From: Deltaproteobacteria bacterium
Lineage (GTDB): Bacteria; Myxococcota_A; Polyangia; GCA-2747355
DNA length: 64,000 nucleotides
Direction: 5' to 3'
Assembly (NCBI GenBank): GCA_020633415.1
Contig: JACKDQ010000003.1
Location: forward strand, 186,001-250,000
A program made the position numbers and the translations under genes. Positions 1 through 8,651 of the stretch are shown here, in pieces. The notes beneath the pieces are model-generated. The model was not told the DNA's origin, searched no databases, and saw nothing but the letters and a program-made list of their open reading frames with translations. Numbering within the stretch: the first letter of the stretch is position 1; the number at the start of each line of letters is the position of its first letter.

Positions 1-345
1 GGCGCTAGCGTAAAGCGCGTCACCTACAGCGACCAGTGCGGCATGACGGCCGAGTACGCCGTGTTCCAAAGGCGGAGGAACCGTGCAGCTGCAGTTCTGC
101 GCAATCGCTACGCAGTTCTGTTCGTCCATGAACTGCGGGTTGTTGCCGTAGTCGATTACCTGCCCTCGGGGGCAGGTCGGCTGAGGATCCTTGCACGTCT
201 TTTCGATCGCTTGGCAGGTTGCTGTCTTCTTGCACAAGTACTTGTCCGGGCCACAGACCGGGTTGCTCGTCCCTGGCGTGCTCTTCTTGCACCCAGTGAT
301 CGCCAGCGCGCTGATCAACATCAGAACCGTGCGTGTGATATGCAT
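1..345 (-). CDS. Secreted Cys-rich lipoprotein, 3' end cut by the window edge
   Basis: The frame is open from an ATG at 345 to the window edge, giving 115 codons with no stop, so the C-terminus lies outside. The N-terminus (MHITRTVLMLISALAITGCKK) is a short signal peptide ending in an I-T-G-C lipobox, which predicts lipidation of Cys19. The mature part is rich in cysteine (pairs such as VCGPDKYLC, KTATCQAIEKTC, NCSC) and resembles the small disulfide-stabilised surface lipoproteins common in myxobacteria. No enzymatic motif is visible. Function unknown; the coding call is supported by the signal peptide. Confidence 0.6.
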   Translation of the reverse strand, partial: MHITRTVLMLISALAITGCKKSTPGTSNPVCGPDKYLCKKTATCQAIEKTCKDPQPTCPRGQVIDYGNNPQFMDEQNCVAIAQNCSCTVPPPLEHGVLGRHAALVAVGDALYASA

Positions 346-412
346 AGCTGCTCCCCGGCGAAAACTACCACAAAGGTGGCTCGCTTGTCCTGCTGTCCGC
401 CTGAGCCAGTGG

Positions 413-1234
413 TCAGTCGGCCGCTCGGCGCTTCGCCGATAACCCGTCAGAATTGCTGACTGCGGGGCTATGCCGTTCGGCCAGATCGCTAAACGCCCGG
501 GTTGCGAGTAGGCCGCTTAGCGAAAGCAACAGGGCGTGGAGCGCGTGCAGCGGCAGTGCGGCGAGCGGGTCGCGCAACCAGGCGGCGGGCAGCGTCGCGA
601 GGTAAAGCGCTGCCAGGGGGCTGATCAGCAAAGTGACCGTCGCACTGGTCAGCAAAGTCGGAAAGAATGGAACGCGCATCATGTCGACGGTGGCGATCGC
701 CAGCTGGCGCCATACGCCCAGGGAGCGGCTTCGGCCGCCGGCAGCGCGGTCGATGGCGAGCATCGCTGCGGTGAGCAGGGCGCTCGAGGCGATGGTGAGG
801 CCGCCGAGCGCCAGCAGCGATGCGGCGGCGTTCTTGGCAGACGAGACGATCAGTGCAACTGGCGCGGCAACGACGATGCTGATCGCCGTACTGGCAAGCG
901 CTGTCAACGCAGCCTGGGTCGTGGAGCGAACGCCGTCAGCGATCGCGCTCAGGCCTCTGTGTTTGCTGCGCAGCGTGCCGAGGGCTATGCCCAGGCCGGC
1001 GCCGTAAAGGCCGATGAAGATCAGCCCGTATAATGCGGCGATGGCGAGCGTCGTCCGATCAGCAGAAGCGCTTGTTAGGGTGCTGAGCATGGCCTCGTTG
1101 AGCGATGGCGCGATCGCGCGACCCAGCAGTTGTCCGAGCAAGAGGATCGCAGCGAACACGAACAGTGCGTGTGGGCGACGTCCGAGGGCAATAATAATCC
1201 GACCAACTTGGCGAAAACTGCGCATCGCGAGCAT
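413..1234 (-). CDS. Polytopic membrane protein of unknown function
   Basis: A protein of 273 aa with about six hydrophobic segments (roughly residues 17-40, 60-85, 105-140, 150-165, 185-215 and 225-250) and a polar C-terminal tail. The start is placed at ATG 1234; the frame extends upstream but that part is Arg/Pro-rich and overlaps the preceding gene. It lies 34 bp after the stop of the MshEN/HD/receiver gene and is probably cotranscribed with it. No family was recognised; the Ala/Leu-rich composition is that of a six-TM inner-membrane protein. Existence is well supported, function unknown. Confidence 0.6.
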   Translation of the reverse strand: MLAMRSFRQVGRIIIALGRRPHALFVFAAILLLGQLLGRAIAPSLNEAMLSTLTSASADRTTLAIAALYGLIFIGLYGAGLGIALGTLRSKHRGLSAIADGVRSTTQAALTALASTAISIVVAAPVALIVSSAKNAAASLLALGGLTIASSALLTAAMLAIDRAAGGRSRSLGVWRQLAIATVDMMRVPFFPTLLTSATVTLLISPLAALYLATLPAAWLRDPLAALPLHALHALLLSLSGLLATRAFSDLAERHSPAVSNSDGLSAKRRAAD

Positions 1235-1268
1235 TATCGAGCCGCCCGCCGAACAGGGCAAGGGCCTG

Positions 1269-2945
1269 CTAGTGGGCGATCTCGGCGCCCGTACCTCGCG
1301 CGGCCGGCGTGGGCGCGGTGTTCGTGGTCGCAACGGCCCGGCTTACATGGTCAACCAGTTCTTGGATCTCAACGGGCTTTTCAAGGTGGACAAACGCACC
1401 GAGCGCGGCGGAACGTTGCCTTGATAGGGCGTCGCTATGTCGGCTGACGAACAGTACGGGCGTATGACGGGTGCTTGCGTTAGCCCGCAGTCGTTCGACA
1501 AAGCCGAAGCCGTCGACGGGGCTCAACGGGATCTCGGTGATGATCGCGTCGGGTGGTGCTGCCAGCACGTGGCGTGCGGCTTCGGCTGTCGTGCTGCAGT
1601 TGGTGACGGTGAAGCCGGCGTTCGCCAGGACCAATCGGGGAAGTGCGGTTGCCGAGGCTTCAGGGTCGACGATCAGCACCGAGGCTGGTCGCGTCGCCGC
1701 GCTGCGTTTGATCTTTGGCAGATCGAGCACTGCAGCGATCCCGCCAACCGCTTCAGGGTCCAAGAATCCATCTTTGGCCGCCGTTCGCAGCACATCGATC
1801 GCATTGATCGCCTCGCTGCCGCTCTCCTCCAACAGGTTGCAGATCACATCACACGCGGCGAGCAGACGCGCGCCAAACGGTATCCCTTCCCCCTGAAGCC
1901 TTCCCGGAATTCCGCCGCCGCCGTATTTTTCATATTGGTTCTCCCAAATCTGCGTGATCTCGCTGCCCAGCCGTGCGTCGGCGGTAATCATCGATGGCGC
2001 GGTATGCATCGCGAGCGCGGCCTGCCGGAGCTTTGGCGTGTGATCGACCGAGAGGATCGTTAGATGGGGATCTGTTGGCTTGCCGATGTCGTGGAGGTAT
2101 CCGGCGATTTTGAAGCGCGCTGCAGTGGCCGCGTCAAGGCCACGGCGCAGCGCGATCTCTGCCATCAACTCTCCGACGTCAGCAGAGTGGGGATGGGTAC
2201 CGCGGCTGGTATCGATCAACGGGACGACCGCTGCAGTCAGTGCAGCGACGGTGTTCTGGTCGAAAGCGGCGGTTGGTTGGCTATCCGCTTCGGCGCCGCT
2301 ACGCGTCGGTGCGCTGAAGGCTCGCATTGGGCCTGTGGGGCGAACCTGTCGAACTGGCCCCGTCGTCAACACGCGTCGGCTCGGTGACTTGACGCTTCGT
2401 GGTGAATTGTCGGGGTCCGAGTCGAAGTCGATCAGGCGCTGATCGTAGGTATCGAGGATCTGGCTGTAGGTTTGGCCCGCTTGCGTAGGCAATCGTGAAA
2501 AGGCGTGGATGTCACCCAAATACCACTTGCGGATCGCGGCTTCGACCGCGTCGGGCAGCGCCACGTAGCCCTTGACGGACTGCACTTGAGCGGTGTTCTC
2601 GATCGCGGCCAACAGGGCCGCGTCGCTCGGCGTCGGGGTAACAACGCTAAGCTCGCGCTCGCGGCTGCAGCGTACCGGCAAGACGATGCGTTCTTGGCAG
2701 AACTCGACGGAAAGCAACGCCAAGACCCGCGGCTGGATCTTCGCTTGAGAGAGTTTTTCGGCGCTGATAAAGCGGGTCTTATAGGTCAGACCGAGGAAGC
2801 GCAGTAGGGCGGTTTCGCTGATCACGCCAAGGCTGATCAGCGCCCTTGCCAGATGCCCGCCGGCGCTTTGAGCGGCCGTCAGTTGCTCAGCGTTGATCAG
2901 GCCGTGCGCCCGAAGTTGCTCCGCCAACCAACGGTCGTCGAGCAT
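1269..2945 (-). CDS. MshEN - HD-GYP-like - receiver domain signalling protein
   Basis: 558 aa. ATG 2945 is chosen because GGGGAG precedes it and the homology begins there. Residues 1-100 look like an MshEN/T2SSE_N domain (known to bind c-di-GMP in some family members). After a Pro/Ser-rich linker, an HD domain carries H285-D286 in the motif LHDIGKP. The following GYP region is degenerate: the HHE motif reads as WEN and GYP reads as GIP, although the GEGIP...ARLLAACD part is kept. Residues about 425-545 form a CheY-like receiver in which the phospho-acceptor Asp is Glu471 (TEIPLSPVDG); the Lys of the KP motif is kept. It is probably a c-di-GMP-linked sensor or adaptor whose phosphodiesterase and phosphorylation activities are doubtful. 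Confidence 0.8.
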   Translation of the reverse strand: MLDDRWLAEQLRAHGLINAEQLTAAQSAGGHLARALISLGVISETALLRFLGLTYKTRFISAEKLSQAKIQPRVLALLSVEFCQERIVLPVRCSRERELSVVTPTPSDAALLAAIENTAQVQSVKGYVALPDAVEAAIRKWYLGDIHAFSRLPTQAGQTYSQILDTYDQRLIDFDSDPDNSPRSVKSPSRRVLTTGPVRQVRPTGPMRAFSAPTRSGAEADSQPTAAFDQNTVAALTAAVVPLIDTSRGTHPHSADVGELMAEIALRRGLDAATAARFKIAGYLHDIGKPTDPHLTILSVDHTPKLRQAALAMHTAPSMITADARLGSEITQIWENQYEKYGGGGIPGRLQGEGIPFGARLLAACDVICNLLEESGSEAINAIDVLRTAAKDGFLDPEAVGGIAAVLDLPKIKRSAATRPASVLIVDPEASATALPRLVLANAGFTVTNCSTTAEAARHVLAAPPDAIITEIPLSPVDGFGFVERLRANASTRHTPVLFVSRHSDALSRQRSAALGAFVHLEKPVEIQELVDHVSRAVATTNTAPTPAARGTGAEIAH

Positions 2946-3201
2946 CGGTTGTCCCGCTCCCCGTCCCAAAAACGGTTGCTCTGCAGTCGAACAGTGCCGC
3001 CGTCGATTGTCCCGTCGATCGCTGGCTTCACGCCAGCCGCGATCGAGAGGGATCTCCGCCTCGCTCAGTCCCCAGCCGCTGCGCTCGCATCGATGTCCCG
3101 ACCAACCGCGTCGGCAAACCACAGCGAATGTCCCCCGGGGTCGGCTCAGACCACGAGGATCGGCGTTCCGCGGCGCTGCGGACCAGCAGGCAGCGCTCCC
3201 G

Positions 3202-3432
3202 CTAGCGGGCCGCGCCTTGGGCTTTCGCTGCCGCCGGTTGCTCTTTTTCGTCGTCGGCGCCCGGGAACTCGTTAACCGACGGGTATTTCATGATTTCGCG
3301 GCGGGCGATCTTCCAAGCCTTCTGCACGATCCAAGACAAAGAGCGGTCTTGCCGTGTGGCTTCCTCTTGGATCTCGCGCAGCATCTCTTCGGGGAAGTAA
3401 AGGCTCTGTTTTCTTTTGTCTGAACCGGCCAT
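3202..3432 (-). CDS. Small RHH-like putative regulator, TIGR04563-type
   Basis: 76 aa. The core KRKQSLYFPEEMLREIQEEA followed by RQDRSLSWIVQKAWKIAR matches my memory of the myxobacterial TIGR04563 family of short putative regulators, which resemble Arc/MetJ ribbon-helix-helix proteins: a beta strand (QSLYF) followed by two amphipathic helices. The tail after residue 55 is low-complexity and charged. AGGTGAG lies just upstream of the ATG at 3432. It stands alone between the signalling gene at 1269-2945 and the divergent TetR gene. DNA binding is an inference from the fold. Confidence 0.75.
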   Translation of the reverse strand: MAGSDKRKQSLYFPEEMLREIQEEATRQDRSLSWIVQKAWKIARREIMKYPSVNEFPGADDEKEQPAAAKAQGAAR

Positions 3433-3643
3433 TGTTTCTCACCTGCCTTTGGGCCGAGAGCGCGTCGCGCTAGCTCGGCGGTTCACAAACGACTCTGCGG
3501 CACGCTGCCGTAGTTTTTCCTCAATCTCGCTACGCGGACACGCCAAGCAGCCACTGTTGCCCTGTCTAGACCGCCGCAACAGGGACCCGCATGGCGGCGC
3601 GGACCGTAACGACCTAACAAATTCCCAATGTGTGAAATAGTAG

Positions 3644-4345
3644 ATGGGTGTCGGAAGGTGTGTCAAGAGCGAGGGTCGTTTGGCGGCCGCGCTTGTGCTA
3701 GAAGAGGGCGTGTCGCTCGACGAACCAGAAGACGGGCGCGTTAGACGCGCGGCAGAACGTCGGAGTCAGCGTCAGGAGCAACTCTTGGCGGCTGCGCGGC
3801 AGGTCTTCGCTCAAAAAGGCTATCACGCCACTTCCGTTGCTGACATTCTCGAGCGAGCCAATGCCTCGCGAGGTACGTTCTACCTCTATTTTCCTTCCAA
3901 ACGAGCGGTATTCGAGGCGCTGCTCGACACGATGTTTGAGCACATTCAAAGCGCCGTTCGGCGCGTACGTACCGACCCCGACGCTGGTCCGGTGATCGAT
4001 CAGATGCGCGGCAACGTTGAGCGAGTGCTCGGCGCCGTCGAACAGAACCGTGAATTGGCGATCATTTTGTTGCGCGAAGCTCACGCCCACGAAGTGGAAC
4101 TCGACCAAAAGGTCACCGCGTTTTACCAGCGGCTGATGGAACGCATCCAGGGCGGATTGCGGCTCGGACAGCAGATGGGCATCGTGCGCGTGTGCGATCT
4201 ACAGACGGTTGGCAACCTGCTCCTTGGTGCACTCAAGGAAGCGATCGTTGGATGGCTCTGTAGCGATGGTGCGATGCCACGCGATCGCTTTGCCTTGGAG
4301 ATCCTCAACTACGTTGCTGGTGCGATTTTGGTCCAATCAGCCTAG
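3644..4345 (+). CDS. TetR/AcrR family transcriptional regulator
   Basis: The N-terminal helix-turn-helix (residues about 40-86) reads LLAAARQVFAQKGYHATSVA, then DILERANASRGTFYLYF and PSKRAVFEALL, a textbook TetR_N domain. The ligand-binding half is helical, residues 95-230. The start is uncertain: ATG 3644 has no obvious ribosome site, and GTG codons at 3695 or 3710 (the latter just after GAAGAGG) would give a more usual TetR N-terminus. The next gene begins about 10 bp after the stop, so the regulator and the EEP phosphatase are probably cotranscribed. Ligand unknown. Confidence 0.9.
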   Translation: MGVGRCVKSEGRLAAALVLEEGVSLDEPEDGRVRRAAERRSQRQEQLLAAARQVFAQKGYHATSVADILERANASRGTFYLYFPSKRAVFEALLDTMFEHIQSAVRRVRTDPDAGPVIDQMRGNVERVLGAVEQNRELAIILLREAHAHEVELDQKVTAFYQRLMERIQGGLRLGQQMGIVRVCDLQTVGNLLLGALKEAIVGWLCSDGAMPRDRFALEILNYVAGAILVQSA

Positions 4346-4355
4346 GAGCATGCTC

Positions 4356-5168
4356 GTGCCGTCGCGCGCCGATTTGCTACGCCTGATCACGTTAAACATT
4401 TGGCAAGAGCAGGGCCCTTGGCAGGAGCGGTTGGCGCTCACCGTCCAGCGGTTGCGAGCACTCGCCCCGGACGTGTTGTGTCTGCAGGAAGTTCGTCAGG
4501 TGCCAGGGCGGATCGAAAACCAAGCACGCACGCTCGCCGACGCGCTGGGTATGCATTGCATCTTCGATGTCGCCCAGGACTGGGGCGGCGGCGACGAAGG
4601 GTTGGCGATACTCTCGAAGCACGAGATCAGCGATCCGGCGAGCGAAGCACTGCCCTTTACGGAAGGTCGCAGCAGACGAATCTGCCTAGGTGGACATTTG
4701 TCAATCGGTGACCGGCGTCTCGCGGTCTACACCACACATTTGGCCTACAGACTGAGCGATGGTTTGTTACGCGAGCGGCAGGTGCTCGCCGCAGAACAGT
4801 TCATTCGGCAACATGCCGGAGTCGTCGATTTGACGATTTTTTCGGGAGACTTCAACGCCGCTCCGGAGTCCGACGAAATTCGTTTCCTCAAAGGTTTGAC
4901 GACGATCGATGAGCGCCGTAGCTATTTTCAGGACGCCTATGAGGTCTGCAATCCTGGACAAGCCGGCCATTCCTGGGCGGCCGACAATCCCTACACGGCG
5001 CAGCTGAGCTGGCTGCCTCCACGCCGACTTGACTACGTTTTTGTTTCGGCGCGTCGTCGCGACGGGGTGGGCGCGATACGCGACGCACGCCTGGTCCTCA
5101 CCGAGCCCGATGAGCGCGGGGTCTGGTGCTCTGACCACTATGGTGTGCTTTGCGAGATTGTCATCTAG
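4356..5168 (+). CDS. Endonuclease/exonuclease/phosphatase (EEP) family hydrolase
   Basis: 270 aa with the full set of EEP active-site blocks: ITLNIW (Asn), VLCLQEVR (Glu, metal), YTTHLAY (His), FSGDFNAAPES (Asp/Asn) and the terminal CSDHYGV (Asp-His). This superfamily cleaves phosphodiesters in nucleic acids, phosphoinositides or sphingomyelin; no signal peptide is present, so it is probably cytoplasmic. GTG 4356 is preferred because AGGAG at 4344-4348 is seven bases upstream, whereas ATG 4350 is only one base from it. The ribosome site overlaps the stop of the TetR gene, pointing to translational coupling. Substrate unknown. Confidence 0.85.
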   Translation: MPSRADLLRLITLNIWQEQGPWQERLALTVQRLRALAPDVLCLQEVRQVPGRIENQARTLADALGMHCIFDVAQDWGGGDEGLAILSKHEISDPASEALPFTEGRSRRICLGGHLSIGDRRLAVYTTHLAYRLSDGLLRERQVLAAEQFIRQHAGVVDLTIFSGDFNAAPESDEIRFLKGLTTIDERRSYFQDAYEVCNPGQAGHSWAADNPYTAQLSWLPPRRLDYVFVSARRRDGVGAIRDARLVLTEPDERGVWCSDHYGVLCEIVI

Positions 5169-5269
5169 TTCTAGCCAGTTGAGGGCTTGGGCTCGCCGAC
5201 GATCGTCGTGTCATGCTTGCTTGGTGCGCACAAACAGGATAAAGTCCGAGATGTCTGCAGGAGGCGCAC

Positions 5270-6055
5270 ATGCAGACCTCTCAAGGGGGCGTGATGCCTC
5301 GACAATCTGCCGGTGACCCGAACAAACGTCCAGAGGCCGACCTAGACGCGACCCTGGATAGCTTGGTCAACTATTACGCAACGCTGCCGCCAGGTGCATT
5401 GGCGGCGAGTGTCGAGCGGCCTGCGGCCATCCCGGCGGCCCCAGCGCCGACGGTTTCGGCTGCTCCAAGCCCCCGACCGATCGCTCGCACGCGGACCTGG
5501 CCATGGTTTGTCTTGGGCGCGACCGCGATGATCCTCGGTGCAATCGTCACGTTTGTCGCGATGGTTGGGCCAGCTGAGCTTGTCGCGATGATCAAGGGCC
5601 AGCCCGCTCGAACCGCGGCACGACTGGCGGTGACCGCCGAGCAGCATGCTCAGGATGCAACCGAAGTTCCGCCGGTGAAGGTGACCTCGGCGAAGAGCGC
5701 CTCAGCGACGGCTGCGGTGGAACCCGCAGCAGCAGCGGTGAACGCCGTCCCGGTTAGCGAGCGGTTGGCGGACGATTCGGCGAAGCCGGCCCCGGCGGTC
5801 GCGCGACAGGCTGTGGCGCAGCCGGTTGCCGTCGACGGAACAGCGGCAAGAAACGAAGTTAAGTCTAGGCCGGCCGTCGCTGATTCGGCGGCAAAAAAAC
5901 GGTCGCGGCGTCGTAGCAGGGTAGGGGAGGTCCGAACAAGGCGGGTTGCGCGGCACGCTTCGCCAACGCGGAGTAAGGCGCGAAGGGCGGAGACCTCGAA
6001 GAAGAAGGCGAGGTCTAGGGGGTCTGACGACGACTGGGAGGATCCTTTTAAATAG
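5270..6055 (+). CDS. Single-pass membrane protein with Ala-rich and basic C-terminal region
   Basis: 261 aa. AGGAGG sits six bases before ATG 5270, which fixes the start. Residues 1-75 are polar and Pro/Ala-rich, one transmembrane helix follows (about 78-102, WPWFVLGATAMILGAIVTFV), then a long low-complexity Ala/Val/Lys region ending in an Arg/Lys-rich stretch (about residues 205-250) and an acidic SDDDWEDPFK tail. The topology suggests a cytoplasmic N-terminus with the basic tail outside, or the reverse. No enzymatic domain is visible. The frame is real (strong ribosome site, no competing frame), function unknown. Confidence 0.65.
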   Translation: MQTSQGGVMPRQSAGDPNKRPEADLDATLDSLVNYYATLPPGALAASVERPAAIPAAPAPTVSAAPSPRPIARTRTWPWFVLGATAMILGAIVTFVAMVGPAELVAMIKGQPARTAARLAVTAEQHAQDATEVPPVKVTSAKSASATAAVEPAAAAVNAVPVSERLADDSAKPAPAVARQAVAQPVAVDGTAARNEVKSRPAVADSAAKKRSRRRSRVGEVRTRRVARHASPTRSKARRAETSKKKARSRGSDDDWEDPFK

Positions 6056-6172
6056 CGAGCCTGTGTCGGATGGCTGGAGGACACACACGAGGGGCCATCT
6101 GATCGAGGCGAGCTATATAGCGCTTGCTTGGGTGTTCAGACACCCGCCACTATTGTGTCGTTAGGATTGCGA

Positions 6173-7123
6173 ATGAAAGTTGTCGTAGTTGGCTTTGTTT
6201 CGATCGTCACACTAGTCGCCGTCGTTGGTGATGTTCGTGCCGACGCAGACGAAGCGCGCAGGGCGTTCCAAGAGGGGCGCAATTTTTACAAAGCGCGCAA
6301 GTATCGCAAAGCGGCGGACGCGCTAGCTCGTGCCTACGCGTTCAAGCCCCACCCGTCGCTACTCCGCTACCTCGGCATGACCTATTACAAGATGAAGCGC
6401 ACCAAGAAGGCGATCGAGTTCTTCAAGCGCTATCTCGTCGAAGCCCCTGCTGCGCCTGACCGGGCCAAGGTGGAAGCTAAGGTACGTGAGCTGGAGATGG
6501 TTCTCGGCTCGGACGGATCCGATGCCGCGGTAGCAGCGCCGCCGCCACCGCCACCGCCACCGAGTCGCGCGCAGATTCCCGAACAGACGCCACCTCCGCC
6601 GCCACCTTCGCCGCCACGCCCGCAAGAGAGCACCGCTCCTACTGGTGAGGACACAGAGGTGCCCGATGCGCTACTCGCCGCCGACGCTCGACGCAAGGCG
6701 GCGTTGGCCAAACAACAAGAAGCTAGTGGTGGAACTGGTGCGATGACCTGGCTCAAATGGGTCAGCGCGGGTGTTGCCGCAGGTGGTTTGGCTGCGGGTA
6801 TCGTCTTCAACCGCCTCGCCGCGGCGAAGGCCGATGAGCAAGAACAGGCCGTCAAAAGCGGAAATCCGACGGGTGCACAGCCGACGCGAACCTACCAGCG
6901 CGGCGATCACGACCTGCAGGAAGCGCGTAAGCGCAACGAAACGATGTCCATTGTCTCGTTTGTTGTTGGTGGCGTTGCGGCCGGCGCTTCGGTGCTGTTC
7001 TTTGTTCTCGATAAGCCGCCGGGTGGGTTGGAGGAGCTGGCGAAACGCAGCAGCCGACGATTGGTCGTCGCACCGGTGCTTGGCGCCGGCCAGTATGGTG
7101 TGGCTGGGCAGCTTACGTTCTGA
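6173..7123 (+). CDS. Secreted/membrane TPR protein with proline-rich linker
   Basis: 316 aa. ATG 6173 has TAGGA seven bases upstream and opens a signal peptide (MKVVVVGFVSIVTLVAVVGD, then VRA before the cleavage site). Residues 27-110 hold two TPR-like helical repeats (EARRAFQEGRNFYKARKYRK, then PSLLRYLGMTYYKMKRTKKA). A Pro-rich linker with polyproline runs (about 125-165) leads to two transmembrane stretches, about residues 200-217 and 258-280, and a C-terminal strand-like end. The architecture repeats in the convergent gene at 7758-8615, so the two are likely paralogues. A role in envelope assembly is only a guess. Confidence 0.75.
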   Translation: MKVVVVGFVSIVTLVAVVGDVRADADEARRAFQEGRNFYKARKYRKAADALARAYAFKPHPSLLRYLGMTYYKMKRTKKAIEFFKRYLVEAPAAPDRAKVEAKVRELEMVLGSDGSDAAVAAPPPPPPPPSRAQIPEQTPPPPPPSPPRPQESTAPTGEDTEVPDALLAADARRKAALAKQQEASGGTGAMTWLKWVSAGVAAGGLAAGIVFNRLAAAKADEQEQAVKSGNPTGAQPTRTYQRGDHDLQEARKRNETMSIVSFVVGGVAAGASVLFFVLDKPPGGLEELAKRSSRRLVVAPVLGAGQYGVAGQLTF

Positions 7124-7217
7124 TCCTTCTTTCCGGGCTACGCCCGTGCATGGAGCGCGCTTGAGTCGGTTGGGCCAGCGAACGTATCGTTCGGGGCGAT
7201 ACCAGTGGGGTCTCGAT

Positions 7218-7745
7218 TTGAGCCTTGCATCTATCGGCCTGTCGTCGAGTCGGTTGGTCGCAACGATTGGCGGGCTGGTTTGCTTCGGTATTGTTGGCTT
7301 GCTGGTGCTGGTCGCTGCCTGCAGCGAGCCGAATTTGGGAACGACTCCCTTTCTGTGCAATGTCGGCGGGACGGAGTGCCCCGACGGCTACGCTTGTGAC
7401 AGAACCCAAGATCCGCCGGTCTGTCGACGCGGTGGCGTCACCCCGCGCGACGCTGCGGCGGGCGATGCTGGCAGCGTTCGGGACGCGTCGAGTGCTCCGG
7501 ACAAGATGGCGGGCCAAGACTCGAGCACTGTTGTTGCCGATGGTACGGTTGATGCCAATTCCGTCGACCAATTTGTGCCGCCAGCTGACTCAAGCACGCC
7601 GGTCGACAGCGGCGACCCGCCGCCGTTGCTTTGTCAGGACAATGCTCAGTGCACAGGCAGTTCGCGTTGTTGCTGTCCGATCAAGATTGCCGGTCTTGAG
7701 GTCAAGGCTTGCTTGCCGCTCTGTTTGAATCCGATCTGTTTCTAG
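7218..7745 (+). CDS. Small Cys-rich lipoprotein
   Basis: 175 aa if the TTG at 7218 is used (GTGGGG lies upstream); GTG 7146 and TTG 7254 are in frame and also possible. A hydrophobic stretch ending LVLVAAC gives a clear lipobox. The mature protein has a short Cys cluster (CNVGGTECPDGYACD), an Asp/Ala/Ser-rich linker of about 60 residues, then a dense C-terminal Cys knot (CQDNAQCTGSSRCCCP and LPLCLNPICF). This is the usual build of myxobacterial surface lipoproteins. It is flanked by the two related TPR proteins. Function unknown; the exact start is the weak point. Confidence 0.65.
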   Translation: MSLASIGLSSSRLVATIGGLVCFGIVGLLVLVAACSEPNLGTTPFLCNVGGTECPDGYACDRTQDPPVCRRGGVTPRDAAAGDAGSVRDASSAPDKMAGQDSSTVVADGTVDANSVDQFVPPADSSTPVDSGDPPPLLCQDNAQCTGSSRCCCPIKIAGLEVKACLPLCLNPICF

Positions 7746-7757
7746 CTGGAATTCTCG

Positions 7758-8615
7758 TCAAAACGCGCCGTCGACGCTCAGACCGCCCGGTGTGATCATC
7801 ATGGTCGCACTAAACGATGCTTGCTCGCTCGAAGCTGCCTTTTTCGGCTTTAACAGAAGGAGCGTCACACCGCCGGCGACAGCGAGTCCGCCGACGATCG
7901 CGGTAACGATCTGCCCGGTCTGAAAACCTCTGCCTTGTGATGCCTTGCTGCTGACGTCCGACCAGTTGTGGGTGCCTTCTTTGTAGAGGTCGTTGACTTG
8001 GTCAGAGCGACTCTTGGCCAACCCGCCAAGGACGAAGCTGGTCGCGACCAACGTTCCGCCTCCAGCGACGAGTCCCCAGGCAGTCCAATCGATCCAGCGA
8101 CTCGCGCTCGGCTCTTTGGAGGATTCCTTGGGCTCGCTGGCGATCGGAGCTAGCGGAGGATGTGCTCGTTTGACGATCGCTGGCTGTGGCTTCGGCTTGT
8201 CGATCTTCGGTGGCTTCGGCTGCGCCTTGACGATCGGCACTACGGTGGGCTTGGGGGACTTGGCTGGCAGCCGCGCCTGGAGATTGCGGATCCGTGCGCG
8301 GGTTGTCGGATCGGGTTGGCTCGATGCCGCCAGGTAGGCCTCGAAGCTGGCGATCGCCTCGCTGAGTTGTCCGAGGGCTTCTTGGCACTTGCCGATGTTG
8401 TACAGCAGTGCAGCGCGCTTGCTTAGCGCGTAGGCCTCGCGAAAGGCGGCCAGCGCTTTGGCGTAGGCAGCCTGTTGATAATAGGTTCGTCCGAGTTCGT
8501 AATGTCGGCGGGCTAGATCGACGTCTGCAGGCGAGGGGGCGGCCTGCAGCGACGGGGATGGAAGAAATAACAACGCGATCAGAGAGAAAAACAGCGCGCG
8601 TAGCGTCTTGACCAT
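7758..8615 (-). CDS. Secreted/membrane TPR protein, paralogue of the 6173-7123 product
   Basis: 285 aa. Signal peptide MVKTLRALFFSLIALLFLPS with cleavage likely after LQA. Residues 32-105 contain TPR repeats (ARRHYELGRTYYQQAAYAKA, then AALLYNIGKCQEALGQLSEA). A Lys/Pro-rich linker (about 115-165) precedes two hydrophobic segments, about residues 178-200 and 235-258, and a C-terminal region ending TPGGLSVDGAF. Order, linker type and the two late membrane segments match the plus-strand gene at 6173-7123. The two converge on the small lipoprotein at 7218-7745. An envelope role is inferred from topology only. Confidence 0.8.
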   Translation of the reverse strand: MVKTLRALFFSLIALLFLPSPSLQAAPSPADVDLARRHYELGRTYYQQAAYAKALAAFREAYALSKRAALLYNIGKCQEALGQLSEAIASFEAYLAASSQPDPTTRARIRNLQARLPAKSPKPTVVPIVKAQPKPPKIDKPKPQPAIVKRAHPPLAPIASEPKESSKEPSASRWIDWTAWGLVAGGGTLVATSFVLGGLAKSRSDQVNDLYKEGTHNWSDVSSKASQGRGFQTGQIVTAIVGGLAVAGGVTLLLLKPKKAASSEQASFSATMMITPGGLSVDGAF

Positions 8616-8651
8616 CGAACCATGCCTGTGAAAGTCAAAACGATTGTAACG

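Noticed and set aside
4209..4355. Extended N-terminus of the EEP hydrolase
   Set aside because: That part overlaps the TetR gene and its translation is not protein-like; the ribosome site at 4344 fits the GTG at 4356.
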